A DNA stretch of 47,500 nucleotides from Clostridiales bacterium (GTDB taxonomy: Bacteria > Bacillota_A > Clostridia > Oscillospirales > Oscillospiraceae): NCBI GenBank assembly GCA_019410105.1, contig DXTB01000005.1:1-47500 (forward strand). Reading direction: 5' to 3'. The notes under the pieces are model-generated. The model was not told the origin of the DNA. It saw only the letters and a program-made list of their open reading frames with translations, and did no database searches. This document shows positions 1 to 10,204 of the stretch, piece by piece. Within the stretch, counting starts at the first letter, position 1. The number at the start of each line of letters is the position of its first letter. The translations under genes were made by a program, and so were the position numbers.

Positions 1-1105
<1,105 letters not shown>

Positions 1106-1128
<23 letters not shown>

Positions 1129-2182
1129 TCGGATTCCCCCAGTTCACCCTGCAAAAATGGACAGCCATACCTGTTAGGAAAACCGCACTGACTGCGCCGA
1201 ACACCGGGTAGATCAGACTGATGAGTTCACCGAAGCCCAGCAGAGACGCGCCCCAGGCCACCAGGGAGACAGCGAAAAACCGGAGGACCCTCTCCCGGCC
1301 GTGAAGCTCTGTTCCGGCGGAGAGCCGCTCCATACCAGCCAGAAAGCAGGAAAAGGCGGTGACCACCATGGCGATCAGCAGGAGCAAAAGATAGGGAATG
1401 CCGAGTCCTGGGGAGATGGCTGTGACCACCGTCAGCATGGGAAATTCCGTCTCGGCCGCCCCGGGATAGTGGTTCAGGACAAGCAGAATCGGCGCGGCCA
1501 CCATGAAAAGCATGGTACAGCCCAGGCCAATTCCCCTTGGAGTGCACCTTGGCGGGACCTGCCGCCCCAGGGGGGCCAGGATTGCCACAGCGCTGAACAT
1601 GTTATAGGCCGAAAATGCCATAGCGGAGGGAAGCCACCCAACACCGCCCTGGAACGCAGGCGGCGGACAGGCAGGCAGCAGGAGCAGGGCCCCCGCCCCT
1701 AACCCCACCGTACAGAGAACCAGCGCGGGGGCCGCAAAGGAAAAGATAGAGATCATCCCCCGCAGCCCCGACAGAGAGAGGGCTGCGATCAACAGAGCAA
1801 AGAGCAATCCGCATAGCCAGGGGGGCAGTCCAAAGGCCTGATGAAGCGCCGCCCCCGTCCCCGCTGTCATGATGGTTACCACCCCGAACAGGAGCAGGAC
1901 AGAGAAAAGAGCCAGGAGATGTCTGAGCGCCGGGCATTGCCAGGGGACCATCAGGAAGGACAACTCATGCCGGCCGGTCCGCCGGACCATGGTAAGCAGA
2001 AGCAGCCCCGCCCCACCCAGCAGCGCGATGCTCAGGCACAGCCCCAGCCAGCCCACCGGGCCAAACCGGCCGAAAAACTGCCACATCTCCCTGCCGGAGA
2101 CATAGCCGGCCCCCAGAAAACACCCCGAAAAGGCAGCCCCAAGCTGGCGTGCGGAAATGGTCTGTTCCAAAGGCTCCTCCAC
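1106..2182 (-). CDS. YkvI-type integral membrane protein (APC-superfamily-like, probable transporter)
   Basis: A 358-residue protein with about ten hydrophobic segments and the opening pattern GAAFSGCFLGAGYVSGREMWQFF, typical of the uncharacterised YkvI membrane family distantly related to APC/LeuT-fold transporters. The family length (about 350 aa) fits. The start is uncertain: GTG 2182 has GGGAG only 4 nt upstream, and an in-frame TTG four codons later has GGAGG at about 5 nt. It begins 16 nt after the arginase stop and overlaps the AraC-like gene, so it belongs to the ornithine/arginine operon. Transport of a basic amino acid or pathway product is inferred from context only; no substrate can be read from the sequence. 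Confidence 0.75.
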
Positions 2183-2198
2183 AGGTCTCCCTCCGTGC

Positions 2199-3092
2199 TC
2201 AATATACGCTTTTTCCCAGAGCCGACTGGATCAACTCAGAGGCAAGAATGCCGCTCTTATTGGCGGTATCCAGGAAGGGATTGACCTCCACCATGTCCAT
2301 GGAGATCAGCTTCCTGCTCTCCGCAATGGCCTCTGCCGCCAGAAAGGCTTCACGGGGGGTCAGGCCGTTGTAAACAATCACTCCCGTGCCTGGCACAGCC
2401 TCCGGAGTGATGGCATCCACATCAAAGCTGAGGTGGATGCCATCGGTGCCCTCTCCGGCGATCTGGATGGCCCGCTCAATTACCGCGCCCATCCCGAGCT
2501 TGTCGATCATATTGATCGGAAACACAGTGACCCCCGCTTGCGCCATACGCTGCCGCTCCAAATCGTCAATGTCCCGTCCGCCGACCTGCACGCAGTGAGC
2601 CATGTTAACCGGCGCCGCTCCCTGGCCGAACTCCACCATACAGTCAGGTCCGTAACCACAGACAGCGGAAAAGGGCATCCTGTGCATATTGCCGGTGCAT
2701 GTGCTCTCCTCGCTGTTCCAGTCGCCGTGGGCATCGATCCAGATGACGCCGATGTTGCCGCTGTGCCTCTTCGAGACCGCCGCGATGCTGCCGGCGGCGA
2801 TACTGTGGTCGCCGCCCAGGATAACGGGGAAACGCCCCTCCTCCAGGGTTTCCGTAACGGAGAGGTACACCCGCCGGTTCACCTCTGACACCTGTTCATA
2901 GTGCAGCAGCTTTTCCCGGCTGGCCCCTGTCCGGGGAGCGAGGATATCTCCCCTGTCCCGTACGTGGTGGCCCTGCCGCTCCAGACCCTCCACAAGCCCT
3001 CCAAACCGGATGGCGGCTGGTCCCATGCTGGCCCCCCGCTGCGAGGCACCCCAATCCGACTGAACGCCGATCAGGTCGAGTTTCCGTAACAT
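2199..3092 (-). CDS. rocF: arginase (arginine amidinohydrolase)
   Basis: Manganese hydrolase of the ureohydrolase superfamily: L-arginine to L-ornithine plus urea, cytoplasmic. Metal-binding motifs are all present: GGDHS at about 93-97, DAHGD at about 120-124 and SFDVD at about 222-226, with the late acidic motif MVEVNP at about 267-272. The loop TGNMHRMPFS matches the arginase signature (SGNxHGM) rather than agmatinase. Length 297 aa is normal. ATG 3092 has GGGAG at 8 nt; an in-frame GTG at 3101 is the alternative. It lies 33 nt downstream of ornithine racemase, so the operon can start from arginine and supply its own ornithine. Arginase inside an oxidative ornithine cluster is notable because many anaerobes use the deiminase route. 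Confidence 0.92.
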   Translation of the reverse strand: MLRKLDLIGVQSDWGASQRGASMGPAAIRFGGLVEGLERQGHHVRDRGDILAPRTGASREKLLHYEQVSEVNRRVYLSVTETLEEGRFPVILGGDHSIAAGSIAAVSKRHSGNIGVIWIDAHGDWNSEESTCTGNMHRMPFSAVCGYGPDCMVEFGQGAAPVNMAHCVQVGGRDIDDLERQRMAQAGVTVFPINMIDKLGMGAVIERAIQIAGEGTDGIHLSFDVDAITPEAVPGTGVIVYNGLTPREAFLAAEAIAESRKLISMDMVEVNPFLDTANKSGILASELIQSALGKSVY

Positions 3093-3125
3093 ATCCGCCA
3101 CTCCCTCTCCGCAGAGATCTGCGGC

Positions 3126-4208
3126 TCAGATGACTTTTTCCACATAGGGGCTGGTAAATGCCTTGAGCATGCTGCCGTAACCAAGGGTAAACTGTATCCG
3201 GTCCCCCACTTGGTATACAGTGGTGCAGTGGGTCAGATCCAGCAGCAGGTGATCCGAGCTTCCGCCCAGGATTTCTATCTGCGGATCCCTGGGCTGCAGG
3301 CTGTCTGTGTCCACATCCTGCCGGCCCACCGCCACGATGGCCCGGCGCATGATCCCCTTATCCTCATAGGTGGGCCGGTGTCCGAAAGCATCCACGCCGA
3401 TCTCGCCTACCGGGAGGGAGGGCTTTTCCTTGATTTCAATGACTTCCGCCTCCAGCTCCAGTGCGTCCCCCACGGTTCCCGGGATTCTTGTGCCATAAGC
3501 AGTGTCATTGCCCAGCAGGAAGGACTCGCCCAGGCGCAGATTATTGATGCCCTCCGGCAGATTCCCCTGTTCAATCAGATAAATGGAGCTGGAATTCCCG
3601 CCGGAGACCATGGGGAGCCGGATGTGGAAACGCTGCTCCAGCTTTCGTGCAAGCCCCACCAGCAGGGAGAGATTCTCATACTTCGGAATGATGGCCCCGT
3701 AGCAGGTGAGGTTGGTGCCAAGCCCATACAGGCGTATGTGCTTGAGCAAAAGGATCTCTGCCACCGTGGAAAAGATCTCCTCTTCCTTTTGGTAAAAGAT
3801 TCCCTCCCGGAGATCGCCCAGGTCGATCATCAGCACCACATTATGCCGCTTGCCCGCCCGCCCGGCGGCTTCGTCCAGCAGCCGGATGGTGGACAGCTCC
3901 GACTGGAAGCTGACATCCGCATACTCCACCACTTCGGATACCTCGCTGGGCATGGACAGGCGGAGCAGAACCGTCTGCTTACCGGTCTGACGCGCCTGTG
4001 CGGCATAGGATTTCAGGTTCTGGATGCGGGAGTCGGCCAGAAAATCAACCCCCGGATGCTCCGTGAGCATGCGGACGATGGGGGGATAGGCGCACACGCC
4101 CTTGGTCACGATCATAAGGGTGCAGCCGGGAACCTTTTGGATTATGCCGGCGCAGGCGTCCAGGTTCCGGCGCAGTCTGTCCATGTGAATACGCACTCTG
4201 GGGTACAT
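3126..4208 (-). CDS. orr: ornithine racemase (PLP, alanine-racemase fold)
   Basis: PLP-dependent racemase that converts L-ornithine to D-ornithine, the substrate of the downstream aminomutase. The 360-aa sequence has the alanine-racemase TIM-barrel start with the PLP lysine in MIVTKGVC (K36), and phosphate/active-site stretches MVSGGNSSS (about 200-208) and RLGESFLLGN. Length fits the amino-acid racemase family of clostridial ornithine clusters rather than housekeeping Alr. The ATG at 4208 follows the stop of the GlmL-like gene (4212) by 3 nt, so its ribosome site lies inside that gene and the two are coupled. Substrate assignment rests on context plus family; a general amino-acid racemase is the alternative. 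Confidence 0.9.
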   Translation of the reverse strand: MYPRVRIHMDRLRRNLDACAGIIQKVPGCTLMIVTKGVCAYPPIVRMLTEHPGVDFLADSRIQNLKSYAAQARQTGKQTVLLRLSMPSEVSEVVEYADVSFQSELSTIRLLDEAAGRAGKRHNVVLMIDLGDLREGIFYQKEEEIFSTVAEILLLKHIRLYGLGTNLTCYGAIIPKYENLSLLVGLARKLEQRFHIRLPMVSGGNSSSIYLIEQGNLPEGINNLRLGESFLLGNDTAYGTRIPGTVGDALELEAEVIEIKEKPSLPVGEIGVDAFGHRPTYEDKGIMRRAIVAVGRQDVDTDSLQPRDPQIEILGGSSDHLLLDLTHCTTVYQVGDRIQFTLGYGSMLKAFTSPYVEKVI

Positions 4209-4211
4209 GGC

Positions 4212-5828
4212 TTACGAACTCGCTCCTTCCTGTGTAGTGCGGTTGGGGCAGTGGAGGCGGGTACAGCGGCTGCACTCATGGCTGCAGTCCCCTGCCTTCG
4301 GCCTGTTCTCCCGGTAGGCGCTCATATCATAGCCCATGGCCTCGCACTCCTCAATGTGCCGCTGTAGCTCCTCTTCCCGCTGCTGCCGCTGGGTCTCAAG
4401 CCGGGAGAGCTCCTTGTTGCAGACGGGTACCGGCTCCTCCGCTTTCCGCTCCGGAAAGGTGATGCCCAGGCTCTGCTCCAGCAGCCGGGCGGCCGCCTGT
4501 GGGTACCGCTTGGACAGCACGCCCAGCGAGGCCATAATGTAGTCGTGATCCACCAGGATCTGGGCGTGCTCCCCGGGAAGCAGCAGCATGCCCGACTCAT
4601 TACAGCGGGTGATCTCCCGCATGATCTCCTCACGGTGGGGCAGCCGGGTGAGGGCGCCTCCGGTGCCCACGATGTATTTGACCTGCGTCAAATCCTTGCC
4701 CTCGGCCACCGTGCTGCGTCCGGAGGGGCCGTAGATATACCGCAGCCTGCCGGCGTGCCGCTCCGCCGCCTTTACCACGGCCTCTCGGGTAAGCAGCTCC
4801 ACCAGCTTCACTTCTTCCTCCGTTTTGGGGATGGCCCGATAGGTCTCCAGGGCATGCTCCATGGAAAAGCCCTGCTCCCGGCACTGCTCCCGGAGCTTCT
4901 CCTCGCCGATGGACTCCACCACCTTCCAGCGGTTGACATACACGCCCAGATCCCCTTCAACTGTGCGCTTGGCCTTCGGCTCGGGTGAAATCATGAGGCG
5001 GGCCACCTGGTCGGACTCCACCGTGACGGAATGCAGATCTGTTGTCGCTCCGCCCACGTCCAAAACAATGAGGTCGCCCAGGTATTCATACAACAGCTTG
5101 GTACATTCCATCACCGCGCCCGGCGTGGGGATGATGGGGCCTGTCACCATCTCCCGGACGTGCTCCATGCCTGGAGCATGGGTGATGTTTTGTTCAAACG
5201 CATCCTGAATGACCTTCCGGCAGGGCTCTACGTTCAGCGCGTCGATCTTGGGGTAGACATTCTCCACAATGTAGAGCTGCTCCCCCTCCTCCTCCGGGAA
5301 AATCAGGCGCATCTCCTCCTGATTCTCCACATTTCCGGCGTAGACGACGGGGATTTTCAGGTTCATGGAGCGGATCATCTCCGCATTGGCGATCGCCGTG
5401 TCCCGTTCGCCGTAGTCCACGCCGCCTGCGATCAGAATGAGGTTGGGGCGTATTTCCTTGATCTTGGCCAAATCAGTCCGGCGCAGCCGTCCCGCCGTAA
5501 CGTAGTGGAGAATCCCTCCCGCGCCCAGGGCCGCCTCCCTGGCGGCCTTGGCCGTCATGTCGTATACCAGGCCGTGTACCGTCATCTTGAGGCCGCCGGC
5601 GGCAGAGGATGTGGCCAGCATCTCGCGGTACTCCAGGGACTCCGTTCCCAGCTTGCCGCACAGGTCGGAGACTGCGCTCTGCAGGCCGATACGTACATCT
5701 CCGTCCAGTACAGAAGTGGGGGCCTGGCCTTGGCCGAGATAGACCGGACGACCGCCGTCCAGGCCGTGGAAAGCGTTTACCACTGTTGTGGTGGAGCCGA
5801 TCTCCGCTACAAGGACATCTACTTTCAT
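4212..5828 (-). CDS. GlmL/MutL-like ATPase, probable reactivator of the B12 aminomutase
   Basis: A 538-aa ASKHA-fold ATPase of the GlmL/MutL family that accompanies adenosylcobalamin carbon-skeleton and amino mutases and is thought to reactivate them. Visible are phosphate-1 (EIGSTTTVV, about 9-17), phosphate-2 (LDVGGATTDLHSV, about 260-272) and the adenosine-type GTGGALTR. A Cys-rich tail (CSHECSRCTRLHC) near the C-terminus could bind a metal. I start it at ATG 5828 (MKVDVLVAE), where homology begins; the upstream in-frame extension is low-complexity and runs through a hairpin. It precedes orr by 3 nt and follows the antiporter after a 174-bp gap. The reactivase role for OraSE is inferred from context. 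Confidence 0.85.
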   Translation of the reverse strand: MKVDVLVAEIGSTTTVVNAFHGLDGGRPVYLGQGQAPTSVLDGDVRIGLQSAVSDLCGKLGTESLEYREMLATSSAAGGLKMTVHGLVYDMTAKAAREAALGAGGILHYVTAGRLRRTDLAKIKEIRPNLILIAGGVDYGERDTAIANAEMIRSMNLKIPVVYAGNVENQEEMRLIFPEEEGEQLYIVENVYPKIDALNVEPCRKVIQDAFEQNITHAPGMEHVREMVTGPIIPTPGAVMECTKLLYEYLGDLIVLDVGGATTDLHSVTVESDQVARLMISPEPKAKRTVEGDLGVYVNRWKVVESIGEEKLREQCREQGFSMEHALETYRAIPKTEEEVKLVELLTREAVVKAAERHAGRLRYIYGPSGRSTVAEGKDLTQVKYIVGTGGALTRLPHREEIMREITRCNESGMLLLPGEHAQILVDHDYIMASLGVLSKRYPQAAARLLEQSLGITFPERKAEEPVPVCNKELSRLETQRQQREEELQRHIEECEAMGYDMSAYRENRPKAGDCSHECSRCTRLHCPNRTTQEGASS

Positions 5829-5886
5829 TACTGTCACCGCCTTTCTGCTGCATTGGAAGGCAGCAAACATACTACAGATTTGCTTT

Positions 5887-5947
5887 GCAAACAGGCAAAC
5901 CAGGGCAGAAGGCCGCAGCGCCTCTGCCCCTCGGTTTGCCTGTTTGC
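5887..5947. repeat. long stem-loop between antiporter and GlmL-like gene
   Basis: Outer arms 5887-5901 and 5933-5947 pair perfectly over 15 bp, and inner arms 5903-5909 and 5923-5929 add 7 bp. No T-tract follows on the minus strand. It may be a partial terminator, a processing or stability element, or a palindromic repeat. It splits the ornithine operon into an upstream catabolic part and a downstream supply part. Confidence 0.6.
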
Positions 5948-6002
5948 CCGACTCGTTTCGTTCGGCGCGCTGTTGCGCGGGACAGGACGACATTCAGCCG
6001 AA

Positions 6003-7430
6003 TCAGCCGAGCGGATTGATCCTGCCGGTGCCCACAAAGTAGATACAAATAACCAGAAGTGCCAGAAGGGCGACAAAAACGGCCTTATCAACCTTTGTCT
6101 CGAATACTTTTAGTCCCTTTTCCTTTTGTCCCTTGGCATAGACAAAGATACCGGGCACATAAAGCAGGACGGTTGCCAGCATGACGCTGATGCCGGCGGC
6201 AAAGACCATCCAGACCGCGTAAACAGCGTTGAAAATACCAATTCCTTTGATCAGCCCGTTCTCCTGCTTCAGCGCCACCTTGCAGAAATACATTGCGCTG
6301 AGGAAGTACGGCACCATGATCATGCCGGTGGCAAAGAAGTAAAATACCTGATAGGTCGATTCATTGAAATAGAGCAGAACCAGGAATACCTGCGCAATGA
6401 TGCTGGTGAGGACAATGGCGAAGACAGGCGCGCCATTTTTATTGGTTCGGGTAAACGCCTTGCAGAACGCGCCGCTCTTGGCCGCCTCATATGGGCACTC
6501 CGTGCACATGATGGTGTGGCCCAGCGTGGCCCCCAGCAGGGAGATAATAACGGCGATATTCACCAGGGCAGCGCCCCAGGGGCCCACCACGTGCTCCAGG
6601 ATACCGGCCATGGGGGGATTGCCCAGGGCGGCCAGCTCCTCATTGGTCATCACGCCGGCGCTCAGGAAGGAAATGATAATGTAGAGAATCAGTACGGAAA
6701 GGAAGCCGATCACCGTGGCGCGGCCCACGTCGCTGGAACGCTTGGCGCGGCCGGAGATTACCACGGCTCCTTCAATGCCGGTAAACGCCCACACTGTGGT
6801 GGTGGTGGTCGCCATGACCTGCTTGCCAAAGCTCATTCCGCCCTCGCTGCCCGAGAAGTTCTGCATAAAGGTCTCGAAGGAGAAGGCGCGGGCAAAAATA
6901 ATGACGACGATCAGCACCAGAATGGGGATAATTTTTGCGATGGTGGAAACCAGGTTGACCGCAGTGGACTCCTTTGTGCCGCGGAGCACCAGGATAATGG
7001 CAATCCACCATACCACGGACATGCCAATGACCGACGGGATGTTGTTTCCTACACCGAACAGGGGCAGAAATTGTCCTACCGAGGCGAACAGAAGTGTCAA
7101 AAACGAGATGTTTGAGAGCAGCTCACTTAACCAATAACCCCATGCGGAGTTAAATCCCACATAAGAACCAAAGCCGGCGCGGGCATAGCTGTAAACGCCG
7201 CCCTTCAGCTCGGGCTTCAGTTTGTTTAAGTAATAAAAGGCCAGGCAGAGCCCCAGCATACCGATGCCGGTTATCAGCCAGCCCACCAGAACAGCGCCGG
7301 AACCGGCCCCGGCCGCAGCAAAGTCGCCCGGGAATGCAAATACCGCACTTGCGATTGTTGCGCCGATGACCAGGCCAAGCAATCCGATAAAGGAAACGCC
7401 GCCTGCTTTGTTCGTCGTTTCTTGACTCAT
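6003..7430 (-). CDS. basic amino-acid antiporter, ArcD-like (APA family)
   Basis: A 475-aa, about 12-13 TM permease of the basic amino acid/polyamine antiporter (APA) group of the APC superfamily. It shows the family's N-terminal GLVIGATIASAVFAFP (TM1) and KPELKGGVYSYARAGFG (TM2-3) motifs, and the central TVWAFTGIEGAVVISGRAK (TM6 region). Known members exchange arginine for ornithine or lysine for cadaverine. ATG 7430 has AGGAGG at a good distance. It sits between oraE and the GlmL-like gene, so ornithine or arginine uptake, or exchange with a product, is the likely job. The exact substrate pair is inference. Confidence 0.88.
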   Translation of the reverse strand: MSQETTNKAGGVSFIGLLGLVIGATIASAVFAFPGDFAAAGAGSGAVLVGWLITGIGMLGLCLAFYYLNKLKPELKGGVYSYARAGFGSYVGFNSAWGYWLSELLSNISFLTLLFASVGQFLPLFGVGNNIPSVIGMSVVWWIAIILVLRGTKESTAVNLVSTIAKIIPILVLIVVIIFARAFSFETFMQNFSGSEGGMSFGKQVMATTTTTVWAFTGIEGAVVISGRAKRSSDVGRATVIGFLSVLILYIIISFLSAGVMTNEELAALGNPPMAGILEHVVGPWGAALVNIAVIISLLGATLGHTIMCTECPYEAAKSGAFCKAFTRTNKNGAPVFAIVLTSIIAQVFLVLLYFNESTYQVFYFFATGMIMVPYFLSAMYFCKVALKQENGLIKGIGIFNAVYAVWMVFAAGISVMLATVLLYVPGIFVYAKGQKEKGLKVFETKVDKAVFVALLALLVICIYFVGTGRINPLG

Positions 7431-7525
7431 GAAGGCTCCTCCTAAATCCAAAATCAGGTTGGGGAATGGGGTTGGGGTCCGTTCATTTCATTTGACTGCA
7501 TTTTAGACGAACCTGAAACCTATCC

Positions 7526-7559
7526 TGCCCCGGCTCCCCTTCAGGCCTTCGCCGGGGCA
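7526..7559. repeat. 9-bp hairpin between oraE and antiporter
   Basis: Arms 7526-7534 and 7551-7559 (TGCCCCGGC / GCCGGGGCA) form a GC-rich stem in the 174-bp gap after oraE. There is no U-run on the minus strand, so it is more likely a 3' end stabiliser or weak attenuator than a full terminator. Confidence 0.45.
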
Positions 7560-7604
7560 TGGATAGATATGGAGCAATCCAGCCGTTCGGGGATTGCTTT
7601 GAGC

Positions 7605-9821
7605 TTACAGCTCACCTCTCCGGCGCATGGCCTCCTCTGCCAGGAAGGTGGCCACGTCGATCCCATGGGAATCCCGGCCGAAGCCCTGGTCAATGCCGGT
7701 CTTGACGGCCTCATCCGGGATGACCTGGGTGCCGCCGGCGGCGATGATTACCCGGTCACGAATGCCCTTTTCCACCGCCAGCTCGTTGATGCGCTTCATA
7801 TTCTTGTAGTGGACGTTATCGTGGGAGATGATGGTGGAGGCCAGAATGGCGTTGGCGTTCAGCTCCACCGCCGCGTCCACCAGCTTTTCCACCGGGACGG
7901 AGGTGCCCAGGTAGTGAACCTTGACCCCCCACTTTTCAATGCCGCCGTGCTTGATATTGATAATCTCCCGCAGGCCCACAGAGTGCTCATCCTCGCCTAC
8001 CGTGCCGCAGACCACCACCATGGGGTGCTCCTCGAACTCTTTGTAAAGCACGGCGTCACTCAGATGGTGGGGCTCGGGGGGGACCTCCAGCTTGGTGGGA
8101 TCCACGTCGAAGGGCAGCTTGCCTTTCATCTCGATGCGGGTACCCTCCGCCTCCTGAAGAACCTCCTTGCTGATCACCTCAGGGTGATCCAGACCCAGCC
8201 GCTTGCCGATCTCCAGGGCCGCCGCCTCGGCCACACGCTTCTCAGCGGGGATACACATGGTCAGCAGGATGGTGCCGTCGGCGCACCACTCCACCTCGGG
8301 CTTGATGGCCTCTCCGTCCAGATACTTCTTTACCTTGTCCAGACGGACGTTTACGTTGTCCTCCTCATCCAGCTCGTCGATGTAGACGATCTTGCTGCGG
8401 TCCTCAAACGTGCAGCCGCCAATCAGGGCGGAGGGGTTGGCCGGATCGCCGCCGTACTGCTCCACGTTGTTGTAGCCGTAGTGGGCAGTGACGGGGGCCA
8501 TGTAGTCCTCGGCCCGCTCAAAGATGTAGCCGTAGCCCACGCCGCCCTCAATCTTGCGGGCGATGCCGTCGCCGTTGCGCTCGGGGTACTTGGCGGAGTC
8601 CACGAAGAAGCCCTCCTGAACAGCGTTGAAGTAGCCGCCGACCTCCACGATCTCCTCCATGAACAGGCAGGCGCGCTCCTTGAGCTCACGGGCCATCTCG
8701 CGCAGGGGGCCATCCTTTTTGAGCTCCACCATCTCCATCAGGCCGTCCAGACCGATGAGGGTCTGCTTGGCGTTGTCGATGGCCTCGATATTGTAGATGT
8801 GCCAGGGGACGTTGCGGCCCTCGTCAGGGGTGATGGTGGACTGGATGTCCGCGCTGGTCAGCTTTGAAATGAGCATGTTCAGCACGTGGGTCACTGTCGC
8901 CTCGCGGGTGGAGGAGCAGATGTACTTCGTGTTCTGCTGGGCCCGCATCTTGTAGCGCCCGCAGATGTCCCGCAGCGCCACGGCGTAGGGCAGGTCGGTA
9001 TAGACGCAGGGGGCCGGAGTGGCCGTGGGGGGCACGGTGGACAGGCTGATGTTCTCCGGCTTCATGCCCACCCGCTCGGAGAACAGGGAATTGATGGCAT
9101 GCTGCACGATCAGCTCAGGCATGACCTTCCACGCCTCCCGGGCGGTGGCGTTTGCGTTGTGGGCGCCATCAATCTGCAGCATCCCGGCCCAGGCCATAAT
9201 GGACTTGGACTCGCAGGCGTCCACGAAGGAGCGCACGCAGTTGATGTCGCGGTAGAGGACGTTGTACTGGGGATCCTGGTGGGCGCCATTGATGCCTTCC
9301 TCGGCAAACATGACGGCCACATCGGGGCCAGCTACACCGGAGACATAGGAGTGATAGTTGATGGGGCGGCCCACCTCCTCCTCGATGAGATCCAGCGCCT
9401 TACGCTGTGCGCGGACCTGCTTGCGGGTGATGGGAACGCCGCCGATTCCCTGGGGGGTGCCCTCCATCAGGCCGTCGATATGGGACTGGCCCATATGCCG
9501 GATGACCATGATGTGGTCGGCGCCGTGCCAGGCGGCCATGCGCATGCGGCGGATATCGTCCTCAAAGCGGCCGGAGGCAATCTCGGTCGTGATGACCGGA
9601 AGCGGCTGGGGGTCGATATCGCCGAAGTACTTGGCCGGGGGAAGGCCGACGCTCTGCTTCAGCGGCTCGGACACATCGTGGTAGGTAAAGGGGCCCATCT
9701 CCAGGTTGGGGGCGGGCTTGCGCCAGGTCCATCCCCGGCGCTTGGGCTCGTACCTGTCCAGATCCTTGAGGATGTTGCGTACATCCAGCTTTTCGTTGGG
9801 CTTCAGGGTCATCTCAGACAT
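7605..9821 (-). CDS. oraE: D-ornithine 4,5-aminomutase, large (E) subunit
   Basis: Adenosylcobalamin- and PLP-dependent subunit that moves the 5-amino group of D-ornithine to C4, giving 2,4-diaminopentanoate. The 738-aa length matches the clostridial enzyme. The C-terminal Rossmann B12 domain begins near 600 with the base-off motif DEHSVG (D611, H613, G616). K624, 11 residues after H613, stands where the Clostridium sticklandii enzyme has its PLP lysine (K629 after H618). A TIM-barrel part occupies roughly 80-580. It starts 2 nt after oraS, so the two subunits are coupled. Identification is firm: subunit pair, motifs and complete pathway agree. Confidence 0.97.
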   Translation of the reverse strand: MSEMTLKPNEKLDVRNILKDLDRYEPKRRGWTWRKPAPNLEMGPFTYHDVSEPLKQSVGLPPAKYFGDIDPQPLPVITTEIASGRFEDDIRRMRMAAWHGADHIMVIRHMGQSHIDGLMEGTPQGIGGVPITRKQVRAQRKALDLIEEEVGRPINYHSYVSGVAGPDVAVMFAEEGINGAHQDPQYNVLYRDINCVRSFVDACESKSIMAWAGMLQIDGAHNANATAREAWKVMPELIVQHAINSLFSERVGMKPENISLSTVPPTATPAPCVYTDLPYAVALRDICGRYKMRAQQNTKYICSSTREATVTHVLNMLISKLTSADIQSTITPDEGRNVPWHIYNIEAIDNAKQTLIGLDGLMEMVELKKDGPLREMARELKERACLFMEEIVEVGGYFNAVQEGFFVDSAKYPERNGDGIARKIEGGVGYGYIFERAEDYMAPVTAHYGYNNVEQYGGDPANPSALIGGCTFEDRSKIVYIDELDEEDNVNVRLDKVKKYLDGEAIKPEVEWCADGTILLTMCIPAEKRVAEAAALEIGKRLGLDHPEVISKEVLQEAEGTRIEMKGKLPFDVDPTKLEVPPEPHHLSDAVLYKEFEEHPMVVVCGTVGEDEHSVGLREIINIKHGGIEKWGVKVHYLGTSVPVEKLVDAAVELNANAILASTIISHDNVHYKNMKRINELAVEKGIRDRVIIAAGGTQVIPDEAVKTGIDQGFGRDSHGIDVATFLAEEAMRRRGEL

Positions 9822-9823
9822 AC

Positions 9824-10186
9824 TTACTTCCCCTCCTTGAACAGCGCGGCGGCTTCATCCCAGTACTTCCCCTGGGCCAGCAGGTGGCCGGTCTCCGGGA
9901 TGGAGAGATTCTTCTCCCTGGACAGCTTGTAGACTACATGGCCGGCGCCGTGGCTCATCAGGCTGTGATCCATACAGCCCTCCACAATCTTCTGGGTTTC
10001 CAGAGAGGAGATGCCCATCCGCAGCAGCACGGCACGCTCTACCGAGGGGGTGGTATTCCTGCGGCCCAGCTCCAGCAGCGGGGCAACCACCTGCTCGGTC
10101 AGCGCCCAGAAGCGGTCATACAGCTCCTGGTCGGTCAGATTGGCGATATGCTTTCTTCTCTCAGCAAAATCATCGGCACGCTTCAT
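9824..10186 (-). CDS. oraS: D-ornithine 4,5-aminomutase, small (S) subunit
   Basis: Small partner of OraE, 120 aa, close to the 121 aa known for the Clostridium sticklandii subunit. It is largely helical with the pattern KRADDFAERRKHIANLTDQEL at the start and a conserved GHVVYKLSREKN stretch near 85-96. ATG 10186 has GGAG about 10 nt upstream; an in-frame GTG at 10195 is too close to that site. It lies between ortB (18 nt upstream) and oraE (2 nt downstream). The subunit is required for stable OraE function in the known enzyme; it carries no cofactor motif of its own. Confidence 0.95.
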   Translation of the reverse strand: MKRADDFAERRKHIANLTDQELYDRFWALTEQVVAPLLELGRRNTTPSVERAVLLRMGISSLETQKIVEGCMDHSLMSHGAGHVVYKLSREKNLSIPETGHLLAQGKYWDEAAALFKEGK

Positions 10187-10204
10187 GGATGTCACGCTCC
10201 TCTC

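Noticed and set aside
7569..8867. Long plus-strand open frame antisense to oraE
   Set aside because: High-GC third positions keep antisense frames open; the translation is low-complexity His/Asp/Leu-rich with no family match, while oraE is certain. The same applies to long antisense frames over bcd-etfB, crt-hbd, etfA, gcvP and both nhaC genes.
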